From Pseudoalteromonas luteoviolacea (GTDB lineage: Bacteria; Pseudomonadota; Gammaproteobacteria; Enterobacterales; Alteromonadaceae), in contig NZ_JAKFZS010000011.1 in the NCBI RefSeq assembly GCF_021654285.1, positions 1 to 64,000 on the forward strand: a DNA stretch of 64,000 bases. The letters are read 5' to 3'. Shown here in pieces: positions 1 through 8,623 of the stretch. The position numbers and the translations under genes are program-made. Each line of letters starts with the position of its first letter. Position 1 is the stretch's first letter. The notes beneath the pieces were generated by a model. The model had not been told where the DNA came from, did not search any database, and was given only the letters and a program-made list of their open reading frames with translations.

Positions 1-214
1 CATAACTTTGATCAAGTGTTTTTTTGAGAAAACTTTTAAAAAACACTTAAACGGTTAAAATTCAGCCCGAAACGTTTAAAAACACAAGCATTGTCATCAT
101 TTTTTAATCAAAATGTCATGACTTTTCGAAAAAGGAATTTAAGTATTGTACATATTTGAGAAGTTGCAAGAAATTTATTGGCGCGATCTTCACCACGCCA
201 ACATATCAAGGAGA

Positions 215-1072
215 TTAGTAAAGAAGACTATATAATTTTCTACGGAAGCTGGCCGCTGCTGCGTCACCTTCCGGTAAAGATGCAATAATATCTAAAAAGC
301 CTTTTCTTGCTTCACCAAACGCTAAGTCTTTGCTCAGGACTTTAAACAGTGAGTCTAAAGCATCTTCTTTTTTCCCTGCATCAACTTGTGCTTGAGCTAG
401 TTCGCATAATAAAGCTAAATCTTCAGGGTTTTGTTCAACAGCTTGCGTCAATCTTTTTATTTCAGGAGATTCCTGCGCCTCTTGCGCTTGGATCAGCTTA
501 GCTTGCAAGTTATTGTAATAAGCGTCATGTTGATCTTCTGGAATCGTCGCAAGTAATGCTGCAGCGTCCTCTGTTTTTTGTATTTGAATGCAAATGTCTG
601 CAAAAACCAAATTTACTCTAGGGTTACCTTTAGCAATATCATATGCCTGCTTAGCATGTGAGTACGCAGTATTTAAATCCCCTGCTGTTAAAGATTGTTT
701 TGCTTGATCTAGCAAAATCAACTCTGGCGAAGGTAAGTGCTCGGTAAGTACTTTCGTAATTTCTTCCTTTGTCTTAGCGCCAGCCAACACATCTACAGGC
801 GAACCTGCCTTTAAAACAACTATAGTAGGTAGGGCTTGTAAACCAACTTGCTGCGCTAACTGCCCTGCTAACGCCTGCTGAAGATCACAATCCAATGTCG
901 CAATGGTAATGCTACTTTTATACTGTGTTGCTAATTCATCTAATATAGCAGCTTGAGCCACGCAATCAGGGTGCTGAGCACTATAGAAGCTCAATAAGAC
1001 AAGATGATCTGCAGAGGAAGATGATAGTACCTGTTGGATATTTTCAGGCGTTAATGTAATTTTGTTTTCCAT
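215..1072 (-). CDS. cnoX: CnoX/YbbN-like thioredoxin-TPR co-chaperone
   Basis: The 285-residue product has a thioredoxin-like N-terminal domain (about residues 1-115, with the cis-Pro-type segment ALPTIVVL) followed by a helical TPR-type C-terminal half. This is the layout of E. coli YbbN/CnoX, a holdase that protects substrates from over-oxidation and passes them to DnaK or GroEL. The usual redox CxxC is reduced to HPDC, leaving only Cys37, so classical dithiol oxidoreductase activity is unlikely; E. coli CnoX also lacks a full CxxC. There is no signal peptide, so it is cytoplasmic. The start has only a weak AAGAA upstream. It stands alone, with the minus-strand topB gene lying upstream of it. 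Confidence 0.85.
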   Translation of the reverse strand: MENKITLTPENIQQVLSSSSADHLVLLSFYSAQHPDCVAQAAILDELATQYKSSITIATLDCDLQQALAGQLAQQVGLQALPTIVVLKAGSPVDVLAGAKTKEEITKVLTEHLPSPELILLDQAKQSLTAGDLNTAYSHAKQAYDIAKGNPRVNLVFADICIQIQKTEDAAALLATIPEDQHDAYYNNLQAKLIQAQEAQESPEIKRLTQAVEQNPEDLALLCELAQAQVDAGKKEDALDSLFKVLSKDLAFGEARKGFLDIIASLPEGDAAAASFRRKLYSLLY

Positions 1073-1148
1073 AAATAAGGCATTCTTAATTTAGATTCTA
1101 ATAGCTATATAGTGTCTTGTTTTTACTTTACAAGGTAATTATCACTAA

Positions 1149-3086
1149 CTATTTACTTTTTCCTTTCGTATATGCTGACTTACGACGGGTTTTACGGTAG
1201 CTGCCTTTCTTTTTGAAAGCACTTGTTGTTGAGATCCCTTTTAATGCGTCTGTATTAATTGTTTGAGATAGCCCCACGAGTTCCGATAGCTCATTTTGCA
1301 GCGGTAACATAAACTGATTATACGAAGCCGTTTTTTGTGCAATGTTTGTTAATTGCGATTCCCACAGCGCTGTTCTATCAGGCAGTGATAGGTTATTGGG
1401 GATTGTGTTAATAAGCCCCCGTCCTAGCTCTGTAGACTTTATAGACTTCCCTTCTCTATTTAAAAAGTTCCTTTTAAAAAGAAGCTCTATGATACCTGCA
1501 CGTGTAGCTTCGGTTCCTAAACCATCTGTTTCCTTCAGCACTTTTTTAATATCACTGTCTTTTACATAACGAGCAATACCCGTCATGGCACTTAATAATG
1601 TCGCCTCTGTATAAAAGTTTGGGGGTTGTGTATGTTTTTCAATTACTACACCATCTGTGCAGTGTAATGGCTCACCAACTTCAAGCATCGGTAGTTGCTT
1701 TTTATCCTCTGGCTCTTTTTTATTTGATTGATACAAAACCTTAAAGCCCATATCGATCACTGTATCTGCTTTGGCTATAAACTTACCACCAGAGATCTGT
1801 ATATGCGCTTTAGTTTGAGAATATAAGTAAGCAGGGTAAAACTGTGCTAAATACTGCCTACAGATCAATCCATAAACTTGCTGCTCATGATGACCCAGCT
1901 GGGCTGTTTTTAGTTGTTTCTTTGTTGGTATAATTGCATGGTGAGCTTCTACTTTTTTATCATTCCAACATTTACTTTTTAAGCTTAAGTCCGCATTGTT
2001 GATATGCGACTCTTTTTCACCTTTGTTGTTCAGCATTGCAGCTAATATGTCATTGCGCTCACTGTAATGATCTTTAGGTAAGTATCTATTATCTGATCTA
2101 GGGTAAGTAATTAATTTATGCTTTTCATATAAGGATTGGCAGATGTCTAATACTTGCTTGGCTGACATAGCAAACCGCTTATTTGCATCGATTTGCAAAG
2201 CTGATAAGTTATATGGTAACGGCGGATTTTGCTTTTTTGGTATTTGCTCGAGTTCAGTTAAGTTTGCCGGTTTATCTTTTATTCTACTCGCTACATTCTC
2301 TGCCAGTGATTTCAATAACACCCGCTTTTCTTCATCCATGTAAGGTAAACATGCCTCACTGGGGATCCACTTAGCTTCAAACTGCTCACCAGTCTGCTTT
2401 TGAAGTATTGCTATCACTTCATAAAACGGTTTTGAGACAAAGTTTTCAATCTCTTCATCACGGCGCACAACCAAACCCAATACGGGCGTTTGTACTCGTC
2501 CAACTGATAGCACACCTTGAATACCTGCTTTTTGTCCAGCTAAGGTAAATGCACGAGTCAAATTCATACCATACAGCCAGTCTGCTCTTGCCCTAGCTAA
2601 CGCTGAGATGCTTAAAGGCATGAATTCAATGTTAGATTTAGATTGGTTAAGCGCTTTTTTTACTGCACTGGGGTTTAAATCACTTATTAGTACACGCTCA
2701 ACTGATGATTTTTTTGCTTGTGAAAGTTTAGCCTCTTGGATCACTTCATCAACAAGTAGCTGACCTTCTCTATCTGGATCTCCTGCGTGGACTAAAACAC
2801 TCGCCTTTTTTATTAACCGCTTAACAGTAGATAGCTGTTTTTTTGTTTTTGGTTTAGCTTTAAATTTCCACTCTGAAGGCACAATGGGTAAATCTTGGAT
2901 CAACCACTTTTTATAGCGCTCATCATAATCTTCTGGTTCAGCTTGCTCTAACAGATGGCCAATACACCAAGTAACGCAATCACCATTGCCTAACTCTATA
3001 AACCCATCCTGCTTTTTATGCGGTTTTGGTAGTACATCGGCAATTGCTCGCCCAAGTGAAGGTTTTTCTGCGATATAGAGCTTCAT
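1149..3086 (-). CDS. topB: DNA topoisomerase III (type IA)
   Basis: This is a type IA topoisomerase of 645 residues from the chosen start. The frame is open three codons further upstream, but starting at the internal ATG gives MKLYIAEKPSLGRAIAD, like E. coli TopB. It also places the TOPRIM DPDREG motif at 103-108 and the active-site tyrosine (YPRSDNRYLP) at residue 328, the E. coli numbering. TOPRIM occupies about 1-150 and the gate domains follow. The C-terminus is short, lysine-rich and lacks zinc ribbons, as is normal for TopB and unlike TopA. The enzyme relaxes and decatenates DNA through single-strand passage. No operon partner is visible; about 77 bases separate it from the cnoX-like gene. 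Confidence 0.96.
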   Translation of the reverse strand: MKLYIAEKPSLGRAIADVLPKPHKKQDGFIELGNGDCVTWCIGHLLEQAEPEDYDERYKKWLIQDLPIVPSEWKFKAKPKTKKQLSTVKRLIKKASVLVHAGDPDREGQLLVDEVIQEAKLSQAKKSSVERVLISDLNPSAVKKALNQSKSNIEFMPLSISALARARADWLYGMNLTRAFTLAGQKAGIQGVLSVGRVQTPVLGLVVRRDEEIENFVSKPFYEVIAILQKQTGEQFEAKWIPSEACLPYMDEEKRVLLKSLAENVASRIKDKPANLTELEQIPKKQNPPLPYNLSALQIDANKRFAMSAKQVLDICQSLYEKHKLITYPRSDNRYLPKDHYSERNDILAAMLNNKGEKESHINNADLSLKSKCWNDKKVEAHHAIIPTKKQLKTAQLGHHEQQVYGLICRQYLAQFYPAYLYSQTKAHIQISGGKFIAKADTVIDMGFKVLYQSNKKEPEDKKQLPMLEVGEPLHCTDGVVIEKHTQPPNFYTEATLLSAMTGIARYVKDSDIKKVLKETDGLGTEATRAGIIELLFKRNFLNREGKSIKSTELGRGLINTIPNNLSLPDRTALWESQLTNIAQKTASYNQFMLPLQNELSELVGLSQTINTDALKGISTTSAFKKKGSYRKTRRKSAYTKGKSK

Positions 3087-3186
3087 AAAATTCATTTACT
3101 GTATATAATTACAGTCATTCTAGCCAACTCATTTAAACAAATCTAGGGTCTACATATAATTGCGTCTTTTACTAAATAAGAAACTC

Positions 3187-3207
3187 GCTGTTTTTATCAA
3201 AAACAGC
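3187..3207 (-). terminator. Hairpin downstream of chemoreceptor gene
   Basis: A perfect 9-bp inverted repeat (GCTGTTTTT / AAAAACAGC) with a 3-base loop lies 15 bases past the chemoreceptor stop codon. There is no clean T-run after the stem on the minus strand, so termination is only plausible. Confidence 0.4.
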
Positions 3208-3222
3208 CCGTACTAGTGGGAG

Positions 3223-5337
3223 TTATGTCTTCAGCAAATTTAACTGCCCATGTTTTTGCTCGACCAATTGAGTCATCATACTCGCTGCCAGCTCGACTTC
3301 ATCAGCAAACTGCGATAACTCACGAGCTGCATCAGCAATACTCGTCGTATTTGTATTAACTTCTTCTGTTACCATACTTTGCTCTTCAGCAGAGGTTGCT
3401 ATTTGAGTCACTTCATGGGAGATAGTATGTAGTTCAGCCACAAGTCCTTTCATAGTGCTTGCTGCCTCCCGGCTTAAAAGTGTTGCATCACGGCCCTTGT
3501 TCACCGTATGTTCGATTATCTCTTCAGACCCTTTAATTTCGCTTTGTAAATTTTCAATCAATTTTGCAATGTCATCGGTCGACGCTTGTGTTTTAGATGC
3601 TAAAGAACGTACTTCATCTGCCACCACTGCAAACCCTCTGCCCTGCTCTCCAGCTCGCGCAGCTTCTATCGCTGCATTTAATGCCAGTAGGTTCGTTTGC
3701 TCTGCTATCGCTCTGATCACATCCAAGATTTGTGAAATATCATGACTGCGTTTAGCAACCTTATTAAATGCAGACTGAGCGATTGAAACTTGATCGGCAA
3801 TCCCTTCAACCGTACTCGTTGTTGAAACGATTCTGCGCTCACATTCATTGACTGTTCCAACAGCTTTATCTGTTGTAGACGCTGCTTGTTCACAAGCTCT
3901 GGCCACTTCATTGGCCGTCGCGCTAAGCTCATTAATCGCTGTCACAACACTATCGATTTCAATATGTTGATTTGATACTTTATTTTTTATATTGATTGCC
4001 GCCTCTGTCGTAACATATGACTGTTGATACGACTGCTGGGCAAGCCCTTTTAGATCCTCGATCATGTGCCTTAATTTATTTGTAAATAGATTAAAGCCAT
4101 TCGCCAAAGAGATTAATTCTGCGTGATGAGTGACATCTAGCTTATGTGTTAGGTCCCCTTCATTGGAGGCAAGATTAGAAACCCGAGATTGGATATATGA
4201 AAGAGGCTTAGTGATCGTATTGATCAAAAAGATACTCAAAGCCAAAGCCACAGTGACAATCACTATTCCCAGCATCAACATCCAGATCCCAAGGTCTTCA
4301 GTGGACTGATGCAACTGCTTCTCAATCATAAAGGCTGAAGATAAAACCTCTTGCTTTGGGACTTCAATAACTAAAGACCAGACCGCATTTGCCAATTCAA
4401 TCTTGATTGGACTAGCAACAAAAATGGAGCTGCCAACTTCTTGATAGCCTTTATTCATATGCAAAGATGTGAGTTGCTCAGCAAGTGTGCCCTCTAAAAT
4501 TTCAGAGAGAGGTTTACCCAAACTATCATGATGATGACTTGCACCTGCAACCAAGCCAAGTTCACTGAGTAATAATACCTTTCCTTGTCCCTGATAAAGC
4601 TGACTTGAAAGTTCTTGCACTAATCTCTGTAGACTTGGCAAGTTGACATCCACACCAATAATTCCCTTAAATCGTCCATGTTGTGTAATAGGCACAGTCA
4701 GTGATGTCATCAACATTTCATTGCCTTTGGAAATTTCGTATAGATACGGCTCCATAATGCATGGCAATTTACTTTCTTTTGCACATAAATACCATTCAGC
4801 CTCACGTATACCATAGCGATTGAGCGCTTCTGAATATTTTGCTGAGGAGGACATGACGCTATGTTGAGTAATACCCACATTATCCTGAGTAAAATACATT
4901 TCAAGTGCGCCACTCCCTAAAACCGAGTGCGCAGCATCATTAGTAAAATGCGCATCTTTCTGATCATAGGCATTTTCTTCAAAATGCACATATACAGAAG
5001 AAATATCTGGGCTTGCTTTCAAGGCACCTTTAAGCATTGATTGAATATCACTACGAGCAAGAGGAGCTGTTAATGTCGACTCTAATGCACCCACCAATGT
5101 ATTTGGTACACGATATGCGGAGTTTAAAAACGCAGCAATTTTCTGTGCGTAATAATCTCCTTGAGCAGCCAAGCGGCTATTAATTTCCGATAGAATTACA
5201 GATTGTATTTGCTCACTTTGTTTTTTATTTTCATCTTGTAAATGCAACCATGTTGTTATCACGAGCATTGCTATTACTGCCATTATTATCGTAATAACAA
5301 AGCACATGAGTTTGTATTTAATTGAGATTTGTCGCAT
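3223..5337 (-). CDS. Methyl-accepting chemotaxis protein, periplasmic Cache-type sensor
   Basis: This transmembrane chemoreceptor has 704 residues from the chosen ATG. TM1 is at about residues 10-31, then a periplasmic sensor of about 310 residues that looks like dCache (contains GIIGVDVNL). TM2 is at about 348-374, followed by a HAMP linker and a long cytoplasmic coiled coil. The conserved signalling tip is at about 541-577 ([19 protein letters not shown] then [15 protein letters not shown]). The frame is open to a GTG 33 bases further upstream, but the ATG has AAGG 7 bases before it and gives a normal TM1 position. It should signal to CheA/CheW; no che genes are in the window. The ligand cannot be deduced; dCache receptors often bind amino acids or other small molecules. 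Confidence 0.9.
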   Translation of the reverse strand: MRQISIKYKLMCFVITIIMAVIAMLVITTWLHLQDENKKQSEQIQSVILSEINSRLAAQGDYYAQKIAAFLNSAYRVPNTLVGALESTLTAPLARSDIQSMLKGALKASPDISSVYVHFEENAYDQKDAHFTNDAAHSVLGSGALEMYFTQDNVGITQHSVMSSSAKYSEALNRYGIREAEWYLCAKESKLPCIMEPYLYEISKGNEMLMTSLTVPITQHGRFKGIIGVDVNLPSLQRLVQELSSQLYQGQGKVLLLSELGLVAGASHHHDSLGKPLSEILEGTLAEQLTSLHMNKGYQEVGSSIFVASPIKIELANAVWSLVIEVPKQEVLSSAFMIEKQLHQSTEDLGIWMLMLGIVIVTVALALSIFLINTITKPLSYIQSRVSNLASNEGDLTHKLDVTHHAELISLANGFNLFTNKLRHMIEDLKGLAQQSYQQSYVTTEAAINIKNKVSNQHIEIDSVVTAINELSATANEVARACEQAASTTDKAVGTVNECERRIVSTTSTVEGIADQVSIAQSAFNKVAKRSHDISQILDVIRAIAEQTNLLALNAAIEAARAGEQGRGFAVVADEVRSLASKTQASTDDIAKLIENLQSEIKGSEEIIEHTVNKGRDATLLSREAASTMKGLVAELHTISHEVTQIATSAEEQSMVTEEVNTNTTSIADAARELSQFADEVELAASMMTQLVEQKHGQLNLLKT

Positions 5338-5370
5338 AAATGACCTTGTAATTCTAATTTGACTAACCAC

Positions 5371-5562
5371 AGGTGAGTCTAAAAACGCACGAAGAGTGAA
5401 CTGTTAGAAGTTGGTTCTTTAATTTCTAGAATTGATTATGCTACAGAAATATTAAAGATTAATTGACAATAAGTGTTTAAATTGAAATGTGCAAGAATAA
5501 ATTAATCTGGATTAATTGCTTATTAAGAATATAAATATTTAAGAATAAAGTGATAGGGTAAG
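5371..5562. other. AT-rich intergenic gap
   Basis: This gap lies between the chemoreceptor start and the mrp terminator. It is very AT-rich and should hold the chemoreceptor promoter. No convincing open frame or RNA gene is visible. Confidence 0.5.
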
Positions 5563-5591
5563 AAATAAAACTGGGTGCCGACACACCCAGC
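5563..5591 (-). terminator. Rho-independent terminator of the mrp operon
   Basis: The inverted repeat CTGGGTG (5571-5577) / CACCCAG (5584-5590) is followed on the minus strand by TTTTATTT. It lies 15 bases beyond the mrpG stop and closes the six-gene operon. Confidence 0.75.
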
Positions 5592-5604
5592 TTAATATAA
5601 GGGT

Positions 5605-5931
5605 TTAATCTTCTTCTATGTTGTCTTTGCCAGTCGTCTTATCAGTAGAATCAATTCGGTGGTGAATTGCAGACTTAATCAACATATAACCACTGATTGG
5701 CGCGGTAATAAGTAAAAACAAAGAAATTAGAATCTCTTTTAAACTAAGCCCATCACCATATTCACTGTAATGTGCCATCGCGGCAAAAAGCAAACATGCC
5801 ATGCCTAAAGTGGTTGCTTTAGTCGGCCCATGTAGGCGCATGAAAAAGTCTGGCATTTTTACCAAACCGATTGAGCCTACTAGTACCAAAACCCCACCCA
5901 TTAAGAGCAAAACTGAAATTACAATATCCAC
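5605..5931 (-). CDS. mrpG: Mrp Na+/H+ antiporter subunit G
   Basis: This 108-residue membrane protein has three hydrophobic segments (about 3-23, 37-57, 66-86) and the family segment LVKMPDFFMRLHGPTKATTLG. It matches MnhG/PhaG/MrpG. It is the last subunit of the multisubunit cation/proton antiporter, needed for assembly and activity of the complex in the inner membrane. Twelve bases separate it from mrpF and a terminator follows the gene. The C-terminus is acidic. Confidence 0.93.
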   Translation of the reverse strand: MDIVISVLLLMGGVLVLVGSIGLVKMPDFFMRLHGPTKATTLGMACLLFAAMAHYSEYGDGLSLKEILISLFLLITAPISGYMLIKSAIHHRIDSTDKTTGKDNIEED

Positions 5932-5943
5932 TTACATGGCCTC

Positions 5944-6213
5944 CTATTCAATAATATCGCCACGAAGCAGGTATTTACACACGGCAACCGTACTAACAAA
6001 GCCAAGTAAAGCAATTAACAACGCAGCTTCAAAATACAGCGACGTCCCCATGTTCATTCCATATAGAATAATTAACGCAATGGTATTAATGTACATGGTA
6101 TCCAGTGCCAAAATTCTGTCTGGCACTGATGGGCCAACGACTAAGCGCCATAAGTTCAACAGTAGCGCCAAACCAATCATGGCAAAAACAATTAAGATGA
6201 TCGTGTCTAACAT
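5944..6213 (-). CDS. mrpF: Mrp Na+/H+ antiporter subunit F
   Basis: This 89-residue, three-helix membrane protein has the MrpF/PhaF segment GPSVPDRILALDTMYIN. It is a small structural subunit of the Mrp complex. Its start overlaps the end of mrpE by 7 bases, consistent with translational coupling. Confidence 0.93.
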   Translation of the reverse strand: MLDTIILIVFAMIGLALLLNLWRLVVGPSVPDRILALDTMYINTIALIILYGMNMGTSLYFEAALLIALLGFVSTVAVCKYLLRGDIIE

Positions 6214-6743
6214 TCAAAGATCTCCTTCAAAGGCGCCTCATAACGAGATTTAATGGTATTGATCAACGCTTGCTCATCATCCAAATCTAAAACGTGGATA
6301 AGTAAGTATTTTTGACAATTCGGTGCTTCACCCTCAACTGTCTCTGGCCAAGGGTATACCTCAGCACTAACAGTACCTGGCGTTAACGATACCGTGCTCG
6401 CTAGAATTGTGATAGGCATAGCCTCATTTAAATCTAGTGGCACTTTTACAAAACCCGGCTTCAGCTTTTTAGTCGGACCTAAAATCTTAATCGCAACTTC
6501 AATATTTGCAGTCAAGATATCATACAAAACCAACATTAAGTGGCTCAGCGCTCTAAACGGTCTCACAACCAGAGGTTGCTTGGTTCTAAAAGGGTGTGTG
6601 ATCAATGGGATCACAATCGCCAAAATTAACCCTAAAATAACATGACCGAGGGCAACAGTATTATTGAGTAATAGCCATACCGAAAATAACAGCAAACTTC
6701 TAAACGGAGTAGGTAACCATTTGTATTTAGCTTCTAATCTCAT
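6207..6743 (-). CDS. mrpE: Mrp Na+/H+ antiporter subunit E
   Basis: This 178-residue protein has N-terminal membrane helices (about 15-55 and 65-85) and the family region LTPGTVSAEV near residue 120, characteristic of MnhE/PhaE. The C-terminal part is soluble. In known Mrp complexes E is required for assembly and is not itself a proton channel. Its ATG lies directly against the mrpD stop and its end overlaps mrpF. Confidence 0.93.
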   Translation of the reverse strand: MRLEAKYKWLPTPFRSLLLFSVWLLLNNTVALGHVILGLILAIVIPLITHPFRTKQPLVVRPFRALSHLMLVLYDILTANIEVAIKILGPTKKLKPGFVKVPLDLNEAMPITILASTVSLTPGTVSAEVYPWPETVEGEAPNCQKYLLIHVLDLDDEQALINTIKSRYEAPLKEIFEC

Positions 6744-8255
6744 TTACTTGCCTCCTAATACATGTTGGATAAGGCCGTAAAAGTTGTGCAGTTCAACTGC
6801 TGCAAACTGAGCATAGTCAGTAACTGGGCCTGCAAAGATAACCATCAATGGAGACGCCGCAACCAACATCAACACGGCAACCATCTGCACAGGATGTGCC
6901 TTTTCTTCGGTATTCGCTTCACCTTTACCGGTGTGATGCCAAAAAACAGTACTACCGGCTTTTGATACGGAAACCAATACTGCTAGACTAGCAATTAAGT
7001 AAATTGGCCAGAACCAATGTCCGTGTGCTGACTCCAACGTTGATTCTAAGATCCAAACTTTACCAATAAAACCTGACAACGGAGGCATGCCAATGACGGT
7101 TACTGCCGCAAAAATAAATGCACCACCAAGGAACAACGGCTGCGCTACAGGACGACCCGCTGTTATCCGGTCGCTCACTTTACCCCTTTGCTTACCCACT
7201 AAATCAGCAATTAAGAATAAAGCTGCTGAGACAAGTGTTGAATGAACTAAGTAATAGATTGCTGCGGCGCTGCTATCAACTGTTTGTGCAGCGACAAGTG
7301 CCACCAAGGTGCCAACAGAAACTACCACTAAGTTTGCAACCATCTTACGAAGATCTTGGCTTGCAAGCACACCGATTGCGCCCATTACGATAGTTGCCAG
7401 CGCAAGCCACCACAACCAATGTTGTGCCATATGGCTCAACTCTCCTGCTTGCTCACCAAAAATTAAGGTGTAAACGCGCATCATTGAATACACACCAACC
7501 TTAGTCATGATAGCAAACAAAGCAGCAACAACTGGCATTGCTGTCGAGTAAGTATTTGGTAACCACAAATGAAGCGGTAATAAAGCACCTTTTAGAGCAA
7601 ATACGACCAGCAACAACAAGCCACCTATTTTAGCCAGATATACATCATCGCCTTGTAATTCCATCACGCGTGTTGCCATATCGGCCATATTTAATGTACC
7701 CAAAGTACCGTATAAAATACCAAGGGCAATTAGAAACACAGATGAACCAACCAAGTTTAAAATAACATATTGCAATGCTGCACGGGTATTGCGTTTATCG
7801 CCACCATGCATCAGCAATGAATAGGATGCAATCAACAATACTTCAAAGAAAACAAATAGGTTGAATGCGTCTCCCGTCAAGAAGGCACCGTTCACACCTA
7901 AAATTAAGAAGTGTAAAAGCGGGTGGAAAAAACTACCTTGCTCGTCATCACCAGCACAGCTATAAAGCGCACAAACTAAGCCTAAAAACGACGTAAGCGA
8001 GACCAGTAAAGTTGAGATAGGATCCGCAACCAACACAATACCAAATGGCGCTGACCAATCACCAATAGCGTACACTTGCGTCCCATTAACTTTTACATAA
8101 GCAAGCAACGACACAGATACCACTGTCGTTATCAAGCCCATCAAAACAGAGACGTAACGCCTAATTTTTAAATTTTTTCCACATGGCGGCATCAGCATAA
8201 GCACTGCCGCCAACATAGGTAATAAAACAGGTAAAGAAGTTAAATGTTGACTCAT
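6744..8255 (-). CDS. mrpD: Mrp Na+/H+ antiporter subunit D (NuoL/M/N-like)
   Basis: This 503-residue polytopic membrane protein belongs to the proton_antipo_M family shared with complex I subunits NuoL/M/N. Segments such as NLFVFFEVLLIASY (conserved membrane Glu) and FALKGALLPLHLWLPN (conserved Lys) are typical of MrpD. With MrpA it forms the ion-translocating core, importing protons in exchange for Na+ or K+. It overlaps mrpC by 4 bases and abuts mrpE. Confidence 0.95.
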   Translation of the reverse strand: MSQHLTSLPVLLPMLAAVLMLMPPCGKNLKIRRYVSVLMGLITTVVSVSLLAYVKVNGTQVYAIGDWSAPFGIVLVADPISTLLVSLTSFLGLVCALYSCAGDDEQGSFFHPLLHFLILGVNGAFLTGDAFNLFVFFEVLLIASYSLLMHGGDKRNTRAALQYVILNLVGSSVFLIALGILYGTLGTLNMADMATRVMELQGDDVYLAKIGGLLLLVVFALKGALLPLHLWLPNTYSTAMPVVAALFAIMTKVGVYSMMRVYTLIFGEQAGELSHMAQHWLWWLALATIVMGAIGVLASQDLRKMVANLVVVSVGTLVALVAAQTVDSSAAAIYYLVHSTLVSAALFLIADLVGKQRGKVSDRITAGRPVAQPLFLGGAFIFAAVTVIGMPPLSGFIGKVWILESTLESAHGHWFWPIYLIASLAVLVSVSKAGSTVFWHHTGKGEANTEEKAHPVQMVAVLMLVAASPLMVIFAGPVTDYAQFAAVELHNFYGLIQHVLGGK

Positions 8256-8623
8256 GCTTTACCCTGCTCCTTCACCTGACGAGAATTTGTTTTTGATTTA
8301 TCAGGTACTACCCCATTGACGTGATCATTACCTAAATCAGCACGACCACGGATCGCTAAAATCACCACAAATGCAGTCATCGCAAAGCCAATTACGATGG
8401 CTGTTAAAACTAATGCCTGTGGCAGCGGATCTGCATAACTTTCGCTGTAACCAAGCACAGCGGCTTGGTTCATAGACAAACGTCCTGATGCAAATAAAAA
8501 CAAATTAACTGCGTACGAGAGCATGGTTAAACCAAGGACAACCGGGAACGTTCTTGCACGTAAAATCAAAAATACACCGCAGGCCACTAAGAGGCCCACG
8601 CATGAAGAATACAAAAGCTCCAT
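8252..8623 (-). CDS. mrpC: Mrp Na+/H+ antiporter subunit C (NuoK-like)
   Basis: This 123-residue protein has three membrane helices and the MnhC/NuoK pattern, including DPLPQALVLTAIVIGFA. It is the NuoK-like subunit linking the A and D channels. The ATG overlaps the mrpAB stop as TAATG, and its end overlaps mrpD by 4 bases. The C-terminal tail (about 95-123) is polar and likely cytoplasmic. Confidence 0.95.
   Translation of the reverse strand: MELLYSSCVGLLVACGVFLILRARTFPVVLGLTMLSYAVNLFLFASGRLSMNQAAVLGYSESYADPLPQALVLTAIVIGFAMTAFVVILAIRGRADLGNDHVNGVVPDKSKTNSRQVKEQGKA

Noticed and set aside
1..214. Possible gene fragment at the left edge
   Set aside because: The stretch is AT-rich with stops in all frames I checked and no coding pattern; it is probably the 3' and promoter DNA between genes.
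5801..6253. A 150-codon plus-strand frame across mrpG-mrpF
   Set aside because: It is antisense to two well-supported mrp genes and shows no protein-like pattern.
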